Shown piece by piece: positions 6,562-16,327 of a DNA stretch of 55,125 bases (within the stretch, counting starts at the first letter, position 1; each line of letters begins with the position of its first letter). The stretch is from a virus. Both the position numbers and the translations under genes were made by a program. The notes beneath the pieces are model-generated. The model worked only from the letters and a program-made list of their open reading frames with translations, was not told the origin of the DNA and did not search any database. The stretch is taken from IMG/VR virus record IMGVR_UViG_3300034351_000046, positions 1 through 55,125 of that record; one strand, 5' to 3'.

Positions 6562-7099
6562 GTTCCCCGATCAACCCGATACCCAAGGCCATCCGGTAGA
6601 ACTTGGTCCGCTCCAGCGGACTGTCCACATGGAAGGTGGGATCGATCACTGCCATGTTCCATGGGCCGGCGGGATCATCGGCCTCCTCCAGCTTGGCTGA
6701 GATGACAATGGCCAATTCGTTTGTGGCCTCCACGCCATTTGGGCTCGAAGGAATGCTCGGAATCAGCAGGCTTGCCTCCTCGGAGAAATCGCTTTCCAGT
6801 CCACTGGTATTGAAAGCGGTGGCCGCAAAGTAGTAGACCAGGCCGCGCACAAAGTTGGTGATGATACAATTGGTCACGCTCACCGAAACGATTCCGTTGG
6901 TGAGTGTGTTGTGGAGGGTGACCACTCGAGTATAGGAACGGGAGTTGGTGCCGTCGTAGATCTTGTAGCCGGCAATGTCCAATTCTGGATTGGCATCCCA
7001 GGCCACCAGGACTCGAGGGGGCTTGTTGGTGGGGGCCAGCTGCCCCACGGCCGTAAAGGCCAGGAACAGCATCATGAGAAAAAGGATGGTTCGTTTCAT
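6551..7099 (-). CDS. Secreted FN3-domain protein
   Basis: A 182-residue protein with a clear Sec signal peptide (KRTILFLMMLFLAFTAVGQ, cleavage likely near residues 20-21) and one fibronectin type III-like domain (LVAWDANPELDIAGYKIYDG ... YYFAATAFNTSGLES). The C-terminus contains TKFYRMA, similar to the FYR endings I know from secreted Verrucomicrobiota proteins; this is the main host hint. It is the last gene of the long minus-strand virion operon, starting directly at the stop of the polyvalent gene. Export rather than packaging is suggested by the signal peptide. It may act on the cell surface or bind glycans or neighbouring cells. Confidence 0.75.
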   Translation of the reverse strand: MKRTILFLMMLFLAFTAVGQLAPTNKPPRVLVAWDANPELDIAGYKIYDGTNSRSYTRVVTLHNTLTNGIVSVSVTNCIITNFVRGLVYYFAATAFNTSGLESDFSEEASLLIPSIPSSPNGVEATNELAIVISAKLEEADDPAGPWNMAVIDPTFHVDSPLERTKFYRMALGIGLIGEPIP

Positions 7100-10000
7100 T
7101 ATCGGGTTCGAGTTTCCCTCGGATACTTGTTGTCATCGGTGTAGGTGTTCACGCCTGCGCCGAAGATGTTGAGAATGGTAAGGATGGTGCCCTCGGAGAA
7201 TCCTCGCGCTTTGTAGATGTCCACGATATCCGCAAAGGGCAGCGGCACGAAAAGGTCCCGCATGATGTTGGGGATGTTGGTGGGGCGCCCCAGGAAATCC
7301 TCGCGCGAAATGATATCCAGGGCCACGCCGATGTCCGGGCGCAACTTGCTTCGGCCGAAACGGACCAGGACATCGACCAGGTTCCCCACCCCGTAAGCGT
7401 TGGCCGCATCGAAATCGATGGTCCTGCCTTTAAGCGTGGTGGTCGAGTTGGTCAGGATCCGGCTGGCCAGCACGATGGGCTGGATGAAGCCGCCCCACAG
7501 ATCGATCCGGGTATTGCCCCGCACGATCTTCATGAAGTCCGAGGAGGTGGGCGGGACCTCGTCCTTGTCATCGAACAGGGTCGAGATCAGGTAGAGGAAG
7601 GCCGCGCTGGAAAGGACACGCGCATATTCCTTGGCCACGATCCACCTGGCACGCTTGCTGTGTGCGAAGTCTCCCGCACCCCACAGGGGCTGGCCGGTCA
7701 AAAACTGAACCCGGCTCATCAGAAGCTTGGGCGCCCAGATGAATTCGGAGAATCCTCGAGCCGCAGCAGGGGGGACATAGCCACGGCCCGTGGCCACGTT
7801 GACCCAGTTACCCAGGATCCGAAGTTCGTTTTCGGTGGGAGGCCGATCGGAGAAGTTCTCCTGCAAGAGCACATCAGCCAATTCAGACCGGAGGACATTC
7901 AGGAAAGTGGCAAAGGCGCGATTCGAGCCGGCCACCGGAATGGCCAGGGCCCGGAAAGGCAGGCCGGCCACCTTGCCCAGCTTGGACTTGCCACCCCACA
8001 GACCCATGTTGGCCCACTCATCGAAGACTGACCTGGCGTTTTCCTCGGCTCGATTGAAGGTGGGGGATTCAATGTCGGTAAACTCGATCCCCATAATCTT
8101 GTAAGCGCCCGACTCGTAGTTGGGTTTGCGCCGAATGGCCGCATTGATCCGCTCAGCCCTGGCCCTCGAACTGGCTGCCTTGAACATGTCAATGAAGGCA
8201 CGCGCAATGCGTGGCGTGGTCTTGATAGGGGAAGTGGGTAGCCGCATCCCCAAGGAAAGAAGGGCGACAATTCCCTGCCGGCTCCCGGAGAAGTCATAGC
8301 TACTTCGGAGGTTGGTAACGGCCGTTCGCATGCGCCGAATGCCATACCAAACCTTCTTCATGCCGGTCAGGTTCTTGATCCGCTCAGCCTCGGCCTGGTT
8401 GTAGAAGTCGCGCTGGATTCGTTCCCGTTGAGCAGTGAGATCAATCACATCCCGATTCTGGGTCACTTCCTTGGGCGGCTCCTTCCGGCGCCGGGGCGAG
8501 AAATCCTGATCGGCAATGCGCTGCTTGTAATCGGCAATCTGCCGGCGCAGCTGAGAGACGCGCAGGTTGATGGCCTTGGTGACCGGATCCGGTTTGCCTG
8601 GGCCCAGTCGTTCGCGCATCTCCTTGCGCTGGTTCTTGAGGTCCTCGAGCCTGGCCGCCATCCTCTGGTTGCTGGGCTTGTCCTCGGGCCGGATCTTCTT
8701 GGACTTGGGAAAGACATCCTGGTTGGCCAGCTGGTTCTCCAGCTTGCGGATCTCACGGTCCAGCTGGAACCACCGCTTGTAGTCCTCCTTGGTGGTTAGA
8801 TCGGGCGGGGGATTGATCTCGCGCTGAGCCCACTCCTGCTCGGCCCGGAGTTGGGCAATCCTGGCACGGAGGGCCTCGAGCTTGGCGCTGGTGACCGGAT
8901 CCCGCTTGTTCGCACTGGTCCTGCGTCCCTCGACCAGGTCCTCCTCCATCTTGGTGATCATCCGCTCGGCCGCACGCTCGGCCCGTTCGATGCGCTGGAG
9001 ATCGGTCAGGCCTGGCGCCTCGAAGATCTGGGCATACTCTTCCCGGACACGATCGTATTCCTCCTTGAGGGCCTCGAGCTCCTCATCGGTCTGCTCGCGC
9101 CGGTCCTCGCGCTGGGCACGCATCCGCTCCCTGGCCTCCCAGTTGTTGGGATCCATCTCCCACCGGAGATCGGTAATCCGGTTCCGATACCAGGTCTTGC
9201 GGGAATCCAGGTAGGTCTTCTGCTGGTATTTGGCATCGGTGATGACCTCGCCATTGATCTTCTTGGCCCGATTCAAATCCCGCTCGAGGCGCAGCTGTTC
9301 ATCACTCTTCTCATCAGCCAGCCAGCCAGTCTTGGGGATCGGCCGCTTGGCTTCGGCATCGAGGATGTTGGAGAAGATTCGGATCTGGGCCTTGAGGTCC
9401 CGGATCGTTTTGCTGACATCGTCCTGCGCCGGCTCACGCACTCGGCCGCGCCCGGAGATCAGGTCTCGGGTTTCCTCGATCGTGATCCGGGGGACTACCT
9501 CGGAAATCATTCTGTGGACCGTCTGGGTGAGCTCGTCCCTGGTCATGAGGGGATCCAACTCCACCAGGCCGCGCACCAGCCGCTGGGTGGGATAGTAGAG
9601 CTCGCTCTGCCTGCTGCCCACCGGCTCGGTCGAGCTCGCCTCATGGGCCTGGATCTGCCGGAACTTGGCCATAGCCGACTCAACGATCTGTTCCGGCCCC
9701 ATCTCCTGCTGGGTCCGCGCCGGCCGCTCTACGACCCGTGAGGCGCGTGCGCTGGCCAGATCTGCGCGGCCTCGAGTCAAGCGCGTGGTCAGGTCCTGCT
9801 GGGAAGCCGGCCACACCTGGTCGAGGTAGGGCGAGATGTTGGGCCCGAGCTCCTCCACCATGGCTTCGTTCCAGTCGACCCGATCGGTGATGTTCTGGGC
9901 CAGCTTGGAACCGCCGATGATGGCCAGGTCCCGGAGGACCTCCTCGGGCAGGGGAGTGGGCCCCTCGGCCACGCTGAACCGGAGAGGTGTCTGGGGAAAG

Positions 10001-13000
10001 AGCCGCTTCCACTTGACGTTGATCCGTTCCTTGGCCGTCTTGGCGCTGTTCTGGTAGGACTTGACCCATTCCTCGGCAAACTTCATCACCTCGGGATTGA
10101 CCCTGGCCACCTCATCCTCGGCTTCCCCGATCGTGCGGTTGGCCTCGGCCTGCTGGAGGCGTGCAATCTGGGCATCGAGCTTGATGCTCAATTCCTGATA
10201 CTTCCTGGCTTCCTTCTCCACCCGTCGAAACAGTTCCTGCTTCTCATCCCGGCTCAGCCGTTTCCACCCCTGCGCTTGGCGCATGGTGTGATACATGACA
10301 TCGGGAGTGAAATCCCACTTGAGGGCCAGCTGCCGCGCCCGGAAGGCTCGGGCCGTAAGGGTGCCACTGCGCGTGGTGATCTCTCGAAGCTGGACCAAAG
10401 CCTGCCCCCAGAAATCGACCTGGGCGCGTGCGGCTGCCGCCTCGGCCACCAGGCCTTTGCTCTCGGCTGCCTCGGCGGCTTTGGAGGCCTTCCAGATCTC
10501 AGTGCGGAGCTCGAGCATCCAGTAATCCAAGGCCAGGACCTCCTCATCGGAAAGCATGCCAGGCCGTTTCTGCTCACGATCCACGATCGAATCAACCCAG
10601 GTGGGATCCCTGGCAATCCGGCGTTGCACCGTATCGAGCAATTCCTGGTCTGGCTTCCCGAGGAAATCCCTCATGGGAGGATGGCCCATTTCTCCGAGGG
10701 CCTTGTCCATGTCGGCATTTCGGATCGCCAGGAAATCGAAGTTGGGATCCGGCATTCGGCTAATCGAGTAGCGTGTAGTGTAGTCCTTATCGTGTTCCTC
10801 GAGGCCAGATGTTGGCGGGGGTGGCCCTTCCTCGCTTGCGTTGTGCGGCTGAGCCCAGGCACTCGCATCATTGAGCCGCCCCGTCTCGGCGGCGTACTGC
10901 ATGCTGCCCGTTCCCGTGGCAACCTCCATGGCCTCCCGGAAGAACTGAGACTTGGTGGCGGCCGCCATCGCATTGTCGAAGTCCCCGGCCTGCATCAACT
11001 CTTGGCTGAGAGCCTTGGCTTCAGCCTGCTGTTGGCGCAGCTGGTCCACCTGGTCAGGCGTGGTCATCGTGCGGCCCAGGCGAACCGCTTCTCCAGTGAT
11101 CCCGTCCGGGATGGTCCGGGCCCACTCCGCAAAAGCCGGCGCGTCCATGGCTCCCACCTGGTCGACAGTCAACCGGGGCTGCCCCGAGGTCACCGAGTAG
11201 CGGGAGTTGGCTTTTTGCACGGCGCGTTTGGCCGCATTGACCCCCTCGGTCAAGGCCTGGTCCAGGGACAGCTCCTTGGCGATTTCTCCCGCCATGAAGA
11301 TGCGATGGAAGCCGGCCGAATCCGCATACTTGGTGTCCATGTTGCGGAGGAAATTGGCATACTGGCGCCAGCTGTTGGCCACTCGGGAAACGACTCGCGC
11401 CTGGTCCTTGGTTGTGGCCACCCAAAGGAGTTCCATCGACCTTGGATTGGAGACGCTAATCGATTTGACTTTACCCGAATTGAATTTGGACACTGAACCA
11501 TCAAGCTTGGATGCGGCCATCTCATAGGACTTGGCAGCAACAGCCGCCTGCATCTTGGCCCTGTTGGCCGGCAACCCCACTCGAGACATCTCGACCAGGG
11601 GCCCGACCGGGGGCTCGACCTTGCCGCTCAGGATGTCATTCATCGAGAACAGCTGGCCATCTGGCGTCATGGCGATCGTGGATCCGAGGGCAAAGCATGG
11701 GCCACCACCCACCAGGCAAGTCGCGCATCCATTGAGGGAAGGCCCGGACTCCAGGGCACAATAACAAGCCGGGGTATTAAGCATCCCCTCGGGATCGTTG
11801 ATGAGCTTGGCCTCAGCCAATGCATTGACCACCTCATTGGTCCGATTGATATGCAGCACCATCGGCACGCCGGCCCTTCTGGCTTCCAGGAGCACCGGGA
11901 TGTCATCCACATCTCGCACCAGGTAGGAGTTGACGATGCCGCGCTCGGCCAGGTTGTTCTTCAGGAAATCGATTCCATATTGGTCGATGTATTCCCGGTA
12001 AAGCTGCCGATCGATCGAGCCCATCTTGAAAACGGCCACGCCGTTCTCGACATCGTTCCGGTCATACTGCCCGTTGCTGATGGAATCCAACCCGATCGTG
12101 CCGGGGGCGCGTGACACATGCGACCGACTGAAGATGTGAACAGGACGGTCGAGCTCCTTGATGGCCTGGTTGACCGCAACTGCCTGCCAGGGAAACGTGG
12201 TGTCGCCTGCGCCATTGATACGCAGAAAGGCCTGTTCTTCCTTGGGCATGTTCCTGATGAAACGGGCCACATGGGTGCCGACTTTTTCCGGCTCCATTGC
12301 CGTCACCAGGGAATGGCGCACTCGAGACTTCACGCCCACTGCCGGATTGCGAAGGCCCTTGGCATAGCAAACCGCGCACCCTTCACTTGGCATGCACGTT
12401 CCCAGTCCGAAATCCCAGGACACCCCGCCGGCTTTAGAATTGGAGGCCAGGAAATTGGCGCCGATGCTGGAGTTAGGGTCATCGATGTCCTGGAAGACCC
12501 GATTGTATTCTGCCTTGATGGCATACCAGAAGTTCTTATCCACCACGTAATCTGGCGGCACTCTGGCATCGAGGGTTTTGCGGATGGCCGCAATGCCTTC
12601 CGGGCTGTAGAACTTGCGGATGTATTCGATTAGGGATTGCCCCTCGCGTGGTTGCTGCCAGGGATTTTCCCTGGGGTCCACCAGGTCAGAGAGAGCCTCG
12701 CCTTCCCGGTAAAGAACATCCTGCACCGTCTTGAAGGCATCCTCCATGTTCATGCCTTCGGTTGGAGGCACGTATTCTCGGGCGCCGGCAAGCGAGGTCT
12801 TGCCCCTTACGTCCGCATAACTGTAACGGATCGTGTTGATGCTGGAGAGGGGGCTGCCCGGAGGGTAGGTTTCCTGCTCGCGCAATGCCTGCAACTCGGC
12901 TGGAGATTCAGCAATTCGTTGGGCACGCTGGATGCCCTTGCTGATCATGTCAGCAATCTCGTAGTCCGAGTAAGCTCGCTTGGACCAGCCGGGGATCCGC

Positions 13001-15288
13001 ATGGCACGCGCAACCTGGCGAATCTTATTGGCCACCCTTCTCCAGAATGGCGTAACCACGCCCCACCTGGCGACTCGCTCGGCTTCATAAGCCAGCCACT
13101 CCTCCCCGATTTGATAGATATCAGTGGTAGGGATCCGGTTCCTGGCTGCTACATCGGCTCGATCATTTGGGCTGAGGGTCCGATACACTCGGTTGACCAG
13201 GGCCGTAAATGCGGTGGGTCCGAGGGCCTGGCGAAGACCCAGATGGATGCCCACTTCATGGGTGACCTTTTCCCGGACCAATAGACGATCCCCAACCGGG
13301 AATTTCTTGGCGTTGAAAATGACTCGGCCGTTTGAATAGACCGCATCGGCATCATCGAATTGAATCCCGCGCTCGGCCAGGTCCTGCTTGACGATGTCTG
13401 GCAGCTGGGATCCTTCGTCGACCACCTCCACCAGGTTAAGTGCCCACGGGAAATCCCGTTCGAGGTTGGTCTTCAAGCCCAGGGATTCCTGGGTCACCTG
13501 GGGCTCGGTGATTAAGGGTGCGGTGGGCTCGGTCACGGGAGCCTGCGTGACGGATGGCCTGGTTGTTTGGGCGGGAGATACCCCGGCAGCCTCGGGGGCA
13601 GCCGTTGGCGCTACTGCCGCCTCAGCCTGGGGGGTGGGCTGAGCCGTGGGGGCAGCCTCAGCTGCCGGGGTGGGCACTGCCGCCTGAGTGGGAGCCGGCG
13701 CAGGCCGAAGGGGAATGGTCTGCGCCACTTCTCGGGCGGCTCTCTCCCGACCTTGAAGCTGTTGTGTGGGGGTGGTTGGCACCCCCGGCTCCTGGCCGGC
13801 CGTCAGGCGTGTAGTCATCACATCGGCCGGCTGGCCACGAAGGGCTGCCTGCCGGATGGCTGCATCTTCTGCCAGCTGCTGGGCGGTGCTGGTAAGCCCA
13901 ACTGACAAAGCCTGGTTCACAGCCTGGGCACCCTGGATATCGGCCACTCGGGGCATGATCTCCTGAGCGGTGCCGCGCACTGGGCTCGGCTGAACTGGGA
14001 CCATCACTCGGATGTCATCGCCTGTAACACTCTTAGTTTTGAGGGAAACAAGCTGGGCCTCGGGCCCGAACTCCACCAGCCTTCGGATTTCTTCCCGAAA
14101 CTGTTTGAGCTCGGCTCGGTTTTTGGTCACCCGATCGATGGCTGCCGATCCCTCGAAAGTTCCACTGACACCGCCACCAATCAGTACCCCGCCCACGCCG
14201 GCCATCAGGATTTCCTTAACGGCCTCCTCGACGGTCTTATCGGGGTTATAGGTCATCCACTCATAGACCGACTGCAAAAACTGATCAACGACTTCCTCGG
14301 CGCCTTCATAGCCAGCTTCCTTGGCCAACCGCATGATGACGCCCTTGGCGACCAGGTCTTTCTTTGCGGCCGTCAGGACCTCTTTACCTGTTCGACCTGC
14401 GCCGGCCGTCACTACTGCCGTGATGATACCGGAAATCAAACCGTCCCCGGTGGCATGCCTTCGGGCTTCCTCTTCGGATTCACCCCGTTCCCGTCGCATC
14501 TCATAGGATTGAGCGTAAGTGTCGCCAGCCTGTTGGAGGCCTGACATGGCGATCATTGCCGGGAATCCAACCGGCGCCACGGCCACGGCAGGAATGGCAG
14601 TTCCAAAAGTCTGAACGAGGCCTTTGATCTCCTGGGGGCCAGGTGAATTCTGGGAGATCACATCCAAGGCATCCAGATATTCACCTGGCACATTGGCAGT
14701 CTCCTCGAAATGTTTGATGATCGGATCGAATTTCTTGGCTAGGGATTCGTAGAGCTCCCTGTTCTTCTTCGCCAACTCGGGCCCCAATGGAGGCGCCCAC
14801 GCACCAGGCATTTGTTGACCCGGAACTTGCTGCTCAGCTATCCCCCTGGCCAGGCTTTGAGGTAATGCCCCAAAAAGCCATCCCCCTATGCGCTGCATGT
14901 TCCTGGAAATGTCAGGCCAAAGACCCACTAAACCGAGCTTTGCCTGCGTGGCCACGTTTCCAAGACTTGGATATTCAACTCCAGGTTTGTAGATAGGGCC
15001 GGGAATCATGTAGCCCATGCCGAATTCGATTGGCACCTTGGGCTTTTCAGGAGGGGGCTCCTCGCCAGGCAAAAGCAGAGGGGCCTGGTAGAGATCAGAT
15101 GGCTTTTTGGCCCAGGCCTTTCCCGGCTCGGTCAAGGGCTTGGCCGGCTCATCGAAAGTGAGAGGAGCAGTGTAGATGTCCTCCTCTTCGCCACCAGGCT
15201 CATCGAAAGTAAGTGGAGCCGTGTAGATGTCCTCCTGCTCGGGAGAATCAAAAGTTAACGGCGCTGTGTAGATGTCCTCATTCGGCAT
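7099..15288 (-). CDS. Giant polyvalent virion protein (2,729 residues) with metallopeptidase-like and GP88-like domains
   Basis: The largest gene of the window, likely injected with the DNA or an internal virion protein. Features in order: four DIYTAPL-type repeats (residues 4-71); a Gly/Ala-rich membrane-active-looking stretch (about 225-375); a Pro/Ala/Gln-rich linker (about 490-590); a zincin-like motif THEVGIHLGLRQALG with His677/Glu678/His682, as in large polyvalent phage proteins; a Cys-rich domain (about 950-1200: GTCMPSEGCAVCYAKG ... LRINGAGD ... CYCALESG ... CATC) resembling the GP88 family; long charged coiled-coil regions (about 1650-2350); and a C-terminal globular part. The domain calls are by motif only. 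No lysozyme or transglycosylase motif was recognised. It overlaps the upstream gene by 11 nt. Confidence 0.85.
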   Translation of the reverse strand: MPNEDIYTAPLTFDSPEQEDIYTAPLTFDEPGGEEEDIYTAPLTFDEPAKPLTEPGKAWAKKPSDLYQAPLLLPGEEPPPEKPKVPIEFGMGYMIPGPIYKPGVEYPSLGNVATQAKLGLVGLWPDISRNMQRIGGWLFGALPQSLARGIAEQQVPGQQMPGAWAPPLGPELAKKNRELYESLAKKFDPIIKHFEETANVPGEYLDALDVISQNSPGPQEIKGLVQTFGTAIPAVAVAPVGFPAMIAMSGLQQAGDTYAQSYEMRRERGESEEEARRHATGDGLISGIITAVVTAGAGRTGKEVLTAAKKDLVAKGVIMRLAKEAGYEGAEEVVDQFLQSVYEWMTYNPDKTVEEAVKEILMAGVGGVLIGGGVSGTFEGSAAIDRVTKNRAELKQFREEIRRLVEFGPEAQLVSLKTKSVTGDDIRVMVPVQPSPVRGTAQEIMPRVADIQGAQAVNQALSVGLTSTAQQLAEDAAIRQAALRGQPADVMTTRLTAGQEPGVPTTPTQQLQGRERAAREVAQTIPLRPAPAPTQAAVPTPAAEAAPTAQPTPQAEAAVAPTAAPEAAGVSPAQTTRPSVTQAPVTEPTAPLITEPQVTQESLGLKTNLERDFPWALNLVEVVDEGSQLPDIVKQDLAERGIQFDDADAVYSNGRVIFNAKKFPVGDRLLVREKVTHEVGIHLGLRQALGPTAFTALVNRVYRTLSPNDRADVAARNRIPTTDIYQIGEEWLAYEAERVARWGVVTPFWRRVANKIRQVARAMRIPGWSKRAYSDYEIADMISKGIQRAQRIAESPAELQALREQETYPPGSPLSSINTIRYSYADVRGKTSLAGAREYVPPTEGMNMEDAFKTVQDVLYREGEALSDLVDPRENPWQQPREGQSLIEYIRKFYSPEGIAAIRKTLDARVPPDYVVDKNFWYAIKAEYNRVFQDIDDPNSSIGANFLASNSKAGGVSWDFGLGTCMPSEGCAVCYAKGLRNPAVGVKSRVRHSLVTAMEPEKVGTHVARFIRNMPKEEQAFLRINGAGDTTFPWQAVAVNQAIKELDRPVHIFSRSHVSRAPGTIGLDSISNGQYDRNDVENGVAVFKMGSIDRQLYREYIDQYGIDFLKNNLAERGIVNSYLVRDVDDIPVLLEARRAGVPMVLHINRTNEVVNALAEAKLINDPEGMLNTPACYCALESGPSLNGCATCLVGGGPCFALGSTIAMTPDGQLFSMNDILSGKVEPPVGPLVEMSRVGLPANRAKMQAAVAAKSYEMAASKLDGSVSKFNSGKVKSISVSNPRSMELLWVATTKDQARVVSRVANSWRQYANFLRNMDTKYADSAGFHRIFMAGEIAKELSLDQALTEGVNAAKRAVQKANSRYSVTSGQPRLTVDQVGAMDAPAFAEWARTIPDGITGEAVRLGRTMTTPDQVDQLRQQQAEAKALSQELMQAGDFDNAMAAATKSQFFREAMEVATGTGSMQYAAETGRLNDASAWAQPHNASEEGPPPPTSGLEEHDKDYTTRYSISRMPDPNFDFLAIRNADMDKALGEMGHPPMRDFLGKPDQELLDTVQRRIARDPTWVDSIVDREQKRPGMLSDEEVLALDYWMLELRTEIWKASKAAEAAESKGLVAEAAAARAQVDFWGQALVQLREITTRSGTLTARAFRARQLALKWDFTPDVMYHTMRQAQGWKRLSRDEKQELFRRVEKEARKYQELSIKLDAQIARLQQAEANRTIGEAEDEVARVNPEVMKFAEEWVKSYQNSAKTAKERINVKWKRLFPQTPLRFSVAEGPTPLPEEVLRDLAIIGGSKLAQNITDRVDWNEAMVEELGPNISPYLDQVWPASQQDLTTRLTRGRADLASARASRVVERPARTQQEMGPEQIVESAMAKFRQIQAHEASSTEPVGSRQSELYYPTQRLVRGLVELDPLMTRDELTQTVHRMISEVVPRITIEETRDLISGRGRVREPAQDDVSKTIRDLKAQIRIFSNILDAEAKRPIPKTGWLADEKSDEQLRLERDLNRAKKINGEVITDAKYQQKTYLDSRKTWYRNRITDLRWEMDPNNWEARERMRAQREDRREQTDEELEALKEEYDRVREEYAQIFEAPGLTDLQRIERAERAAERMITKMEEDLVEGRRTSANKRDPVTSAKLEALRARIAQLRAEQEWAQREINPPPDLTTKEDYKRWFQLDREIRKLENQLANQDVFPKSKKIRPEDKPSNQRMAARLEDLKNQRKEMRERLGPGKPDPVTKAINLRVSQLRRQIADYKQRIADQDFSPRRRKEPPKEVTQNRDVIDLTAQRERIQRDFYNQAEAERIKNLTGMKKVWYGIRRMRTAVTNLRSSYDFSGSRQGIVALLSLGMRLPTSPIKTTPRIARAFIDMFKAASSRARAERINAAIRRKPNYESGAYKIMGIEFTDIESPTFNRAEENARSVFDEWANMGLWGGKSKLGKVAGLPFRALAIPVAGSNRAFATFLNVLRSELADVLLQENFSDRPPTENELRILGNWVNVATGRGYVPPAAARGFSEFIWAPKLLMSRVQFLTGQPLWGAGDFAHSKRARWIVAKEYARVLSSAAFLYLISTLFDDKDEVPPTSSDFMKIVRGNTRIDLWGGFIQPIVLASRILTNSTTTLKGRTIDFDAANAYGVGNLVDVLVRFGRSKLRPDIGVALDIISREDFLGRPTNIPNIMRDLFVPLPFADIVDIYKARGFSEGTILTILNIFGAGVNTYTDDNKYPRETRTR
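15076..15279 (-). repeat. Four-copy (E/S)D(I/L)Y(T/Q)APL peptide repeat
   Basis: Copies begin at residues 4, 19, 36 and 64 of the polyvalent protein. The first three share EDIYTAPLTFD exactly; the fourth is SDLYQAPLLLP. At DNA level the block GTGTAGATGTCCTC recurs. A docking or packaging signal at the extreme N-terminus is plausible. Confidence 0.75.
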
Positions 15289-16312
15289 AAGGCCTTCGCG
15301 CTCCCGTTTTGATGTTCACGATGACTCGGACTCCCCCTGGTGTTTTCCCGACCCTTTCATCCGGTCCAGGTGGGCCGGTGCGCTGTGATTGAGGTGCCAT
15401 GGTTCCTTGCTGCCTCAGTGCCGATTCAACCGGGGCCGTATACTGAATGTTGCCTGGGGCAACCGGCCCAGTGAAACCTGGAGGATAAGCCGCGCCAGAT
15501 CCTGGCAGACCCGTAGGAGGCGCCCATTCCAATCCGGGCAGCTGCATGCCTTGGAGACTTTGCCCAAGGCGCGTCCCCGGCAGTACGCGAAGCTGCGTGT
15601 CAAACCCGAGTTGCTCGAGCTCCTTGCGGTATCGATCTTTTTGATTTGCATAGGGCTCAACAAACGGCATCCATTTGTCCCAACCAAACTGCTTCTGACC
15701 TGCCTCCACATTGGCTTCGGCCGCTTTGTATTTCTCCAGGATGTTCTCGGCTTCGAGCTTGCGCTTCTCAAACTCGGCCAGGTTGTAGGCCTGCACCTTG
15801 GGGTCCTGCTGCACACGCTGGGCCCTCATGTTGGGCCAAAGCATGTAAGGACTCTGCGTCCCCGGAGGCGTGAACATCTGAGGTTGCGCGGTCCCCATCT
15901 GGGCCGGGATCTGAGCCCCGCCTGGCTGGCCGGCAGTAAACGGCACCACGAATTTCTGGCCACTCTCATCATAGAGCGTCCGGTAGCCGGTGGGCTGATG
16001 AACAGGATGAGGCACGCCCCAACGGTCCAAAGTGAACAGCTGACCGTTGCGCTCAACGAAGCCGCCCTGTTGCGAGAGCATCGATGGCACCGTGGCGGCC
16101 AGGGCCCGAGGATCGTTGAAAAAGAGTTTGGGCGCCGTTCGAGTCAAGGCCTCCCGAGGGTCGATACCAGATTGAACTAGAGTCTGGTAATCCCGCGCCC
16201 CCTGCCAACGCAACGCCGCTACGCGCTGATCCTCAAGTTGCTTGCCGATATCGGAGTACGCACCGACGTAATTCCGAAAGAACGAATCACCAAAAGTTGG
16301 ATATGTAGCCAT
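15278..16312 (-). CDS. Putative internal virion / tail-associated protein
   Basis: A 344-residue protein with a helical N-terminal part (residues 1-80, YSDIGKQLEDQRVAALRWQGARDY), a Pro/Gln/Gly-rich middle, a coiled-coil (about 180-215, EFEKRKLEAENILEKYKAAE) and a Pro/Gly-rich C-terminus. No enzymatic motif is seen. Its position between the tail-tube genes and the polyvalent gene is where short-tailed phages encode ejection or internal core proteins, so that role is inferred. SD-like GAGAGGAAAGAC precedes the ATG. Confidence 0.6.
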   Translation of the reverse strand: MATYPTFGDSFFRNYVGAYSDIGKQLEDQRVAALRWQGARDYQTLVQSGIDPREALTRTAPKLFFNDPRALAATVPSMLSQQGGFVERNGQLFTLDRWGVPHPVHQPTGYRTLYDESGQKFVVPFTAGQPGGAQIPAQMGTAQPQMFTPPGTQSPYMLWPNMRAQRVQQDPKVQAYNLAEFEKRKLEAENILEKYKAAEANVEAGQKQFGWDKWMPFVEPYANQKDRYRKELEQLGFDTQLRVLPGTRLGQSLQGMQLPGLEWAPPTGLPGSGAAYPPGFTGPVAPGNIQYTAPVESALRQQGTMAPQSQRTGPPGPDERVGKTPGGVRVIVNIKTGARRPYAE

Positions 16313-16327
16313 AGTCTTTCCTCTCGC

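Noticed and set aside
7690-7730. Possible hammerhead ribozyme core (CTGATGAG on the minus strand)
   Set aside because: No matching GAAAC core and no paired stems follow; it is coding sequence of the polyvalent protein.
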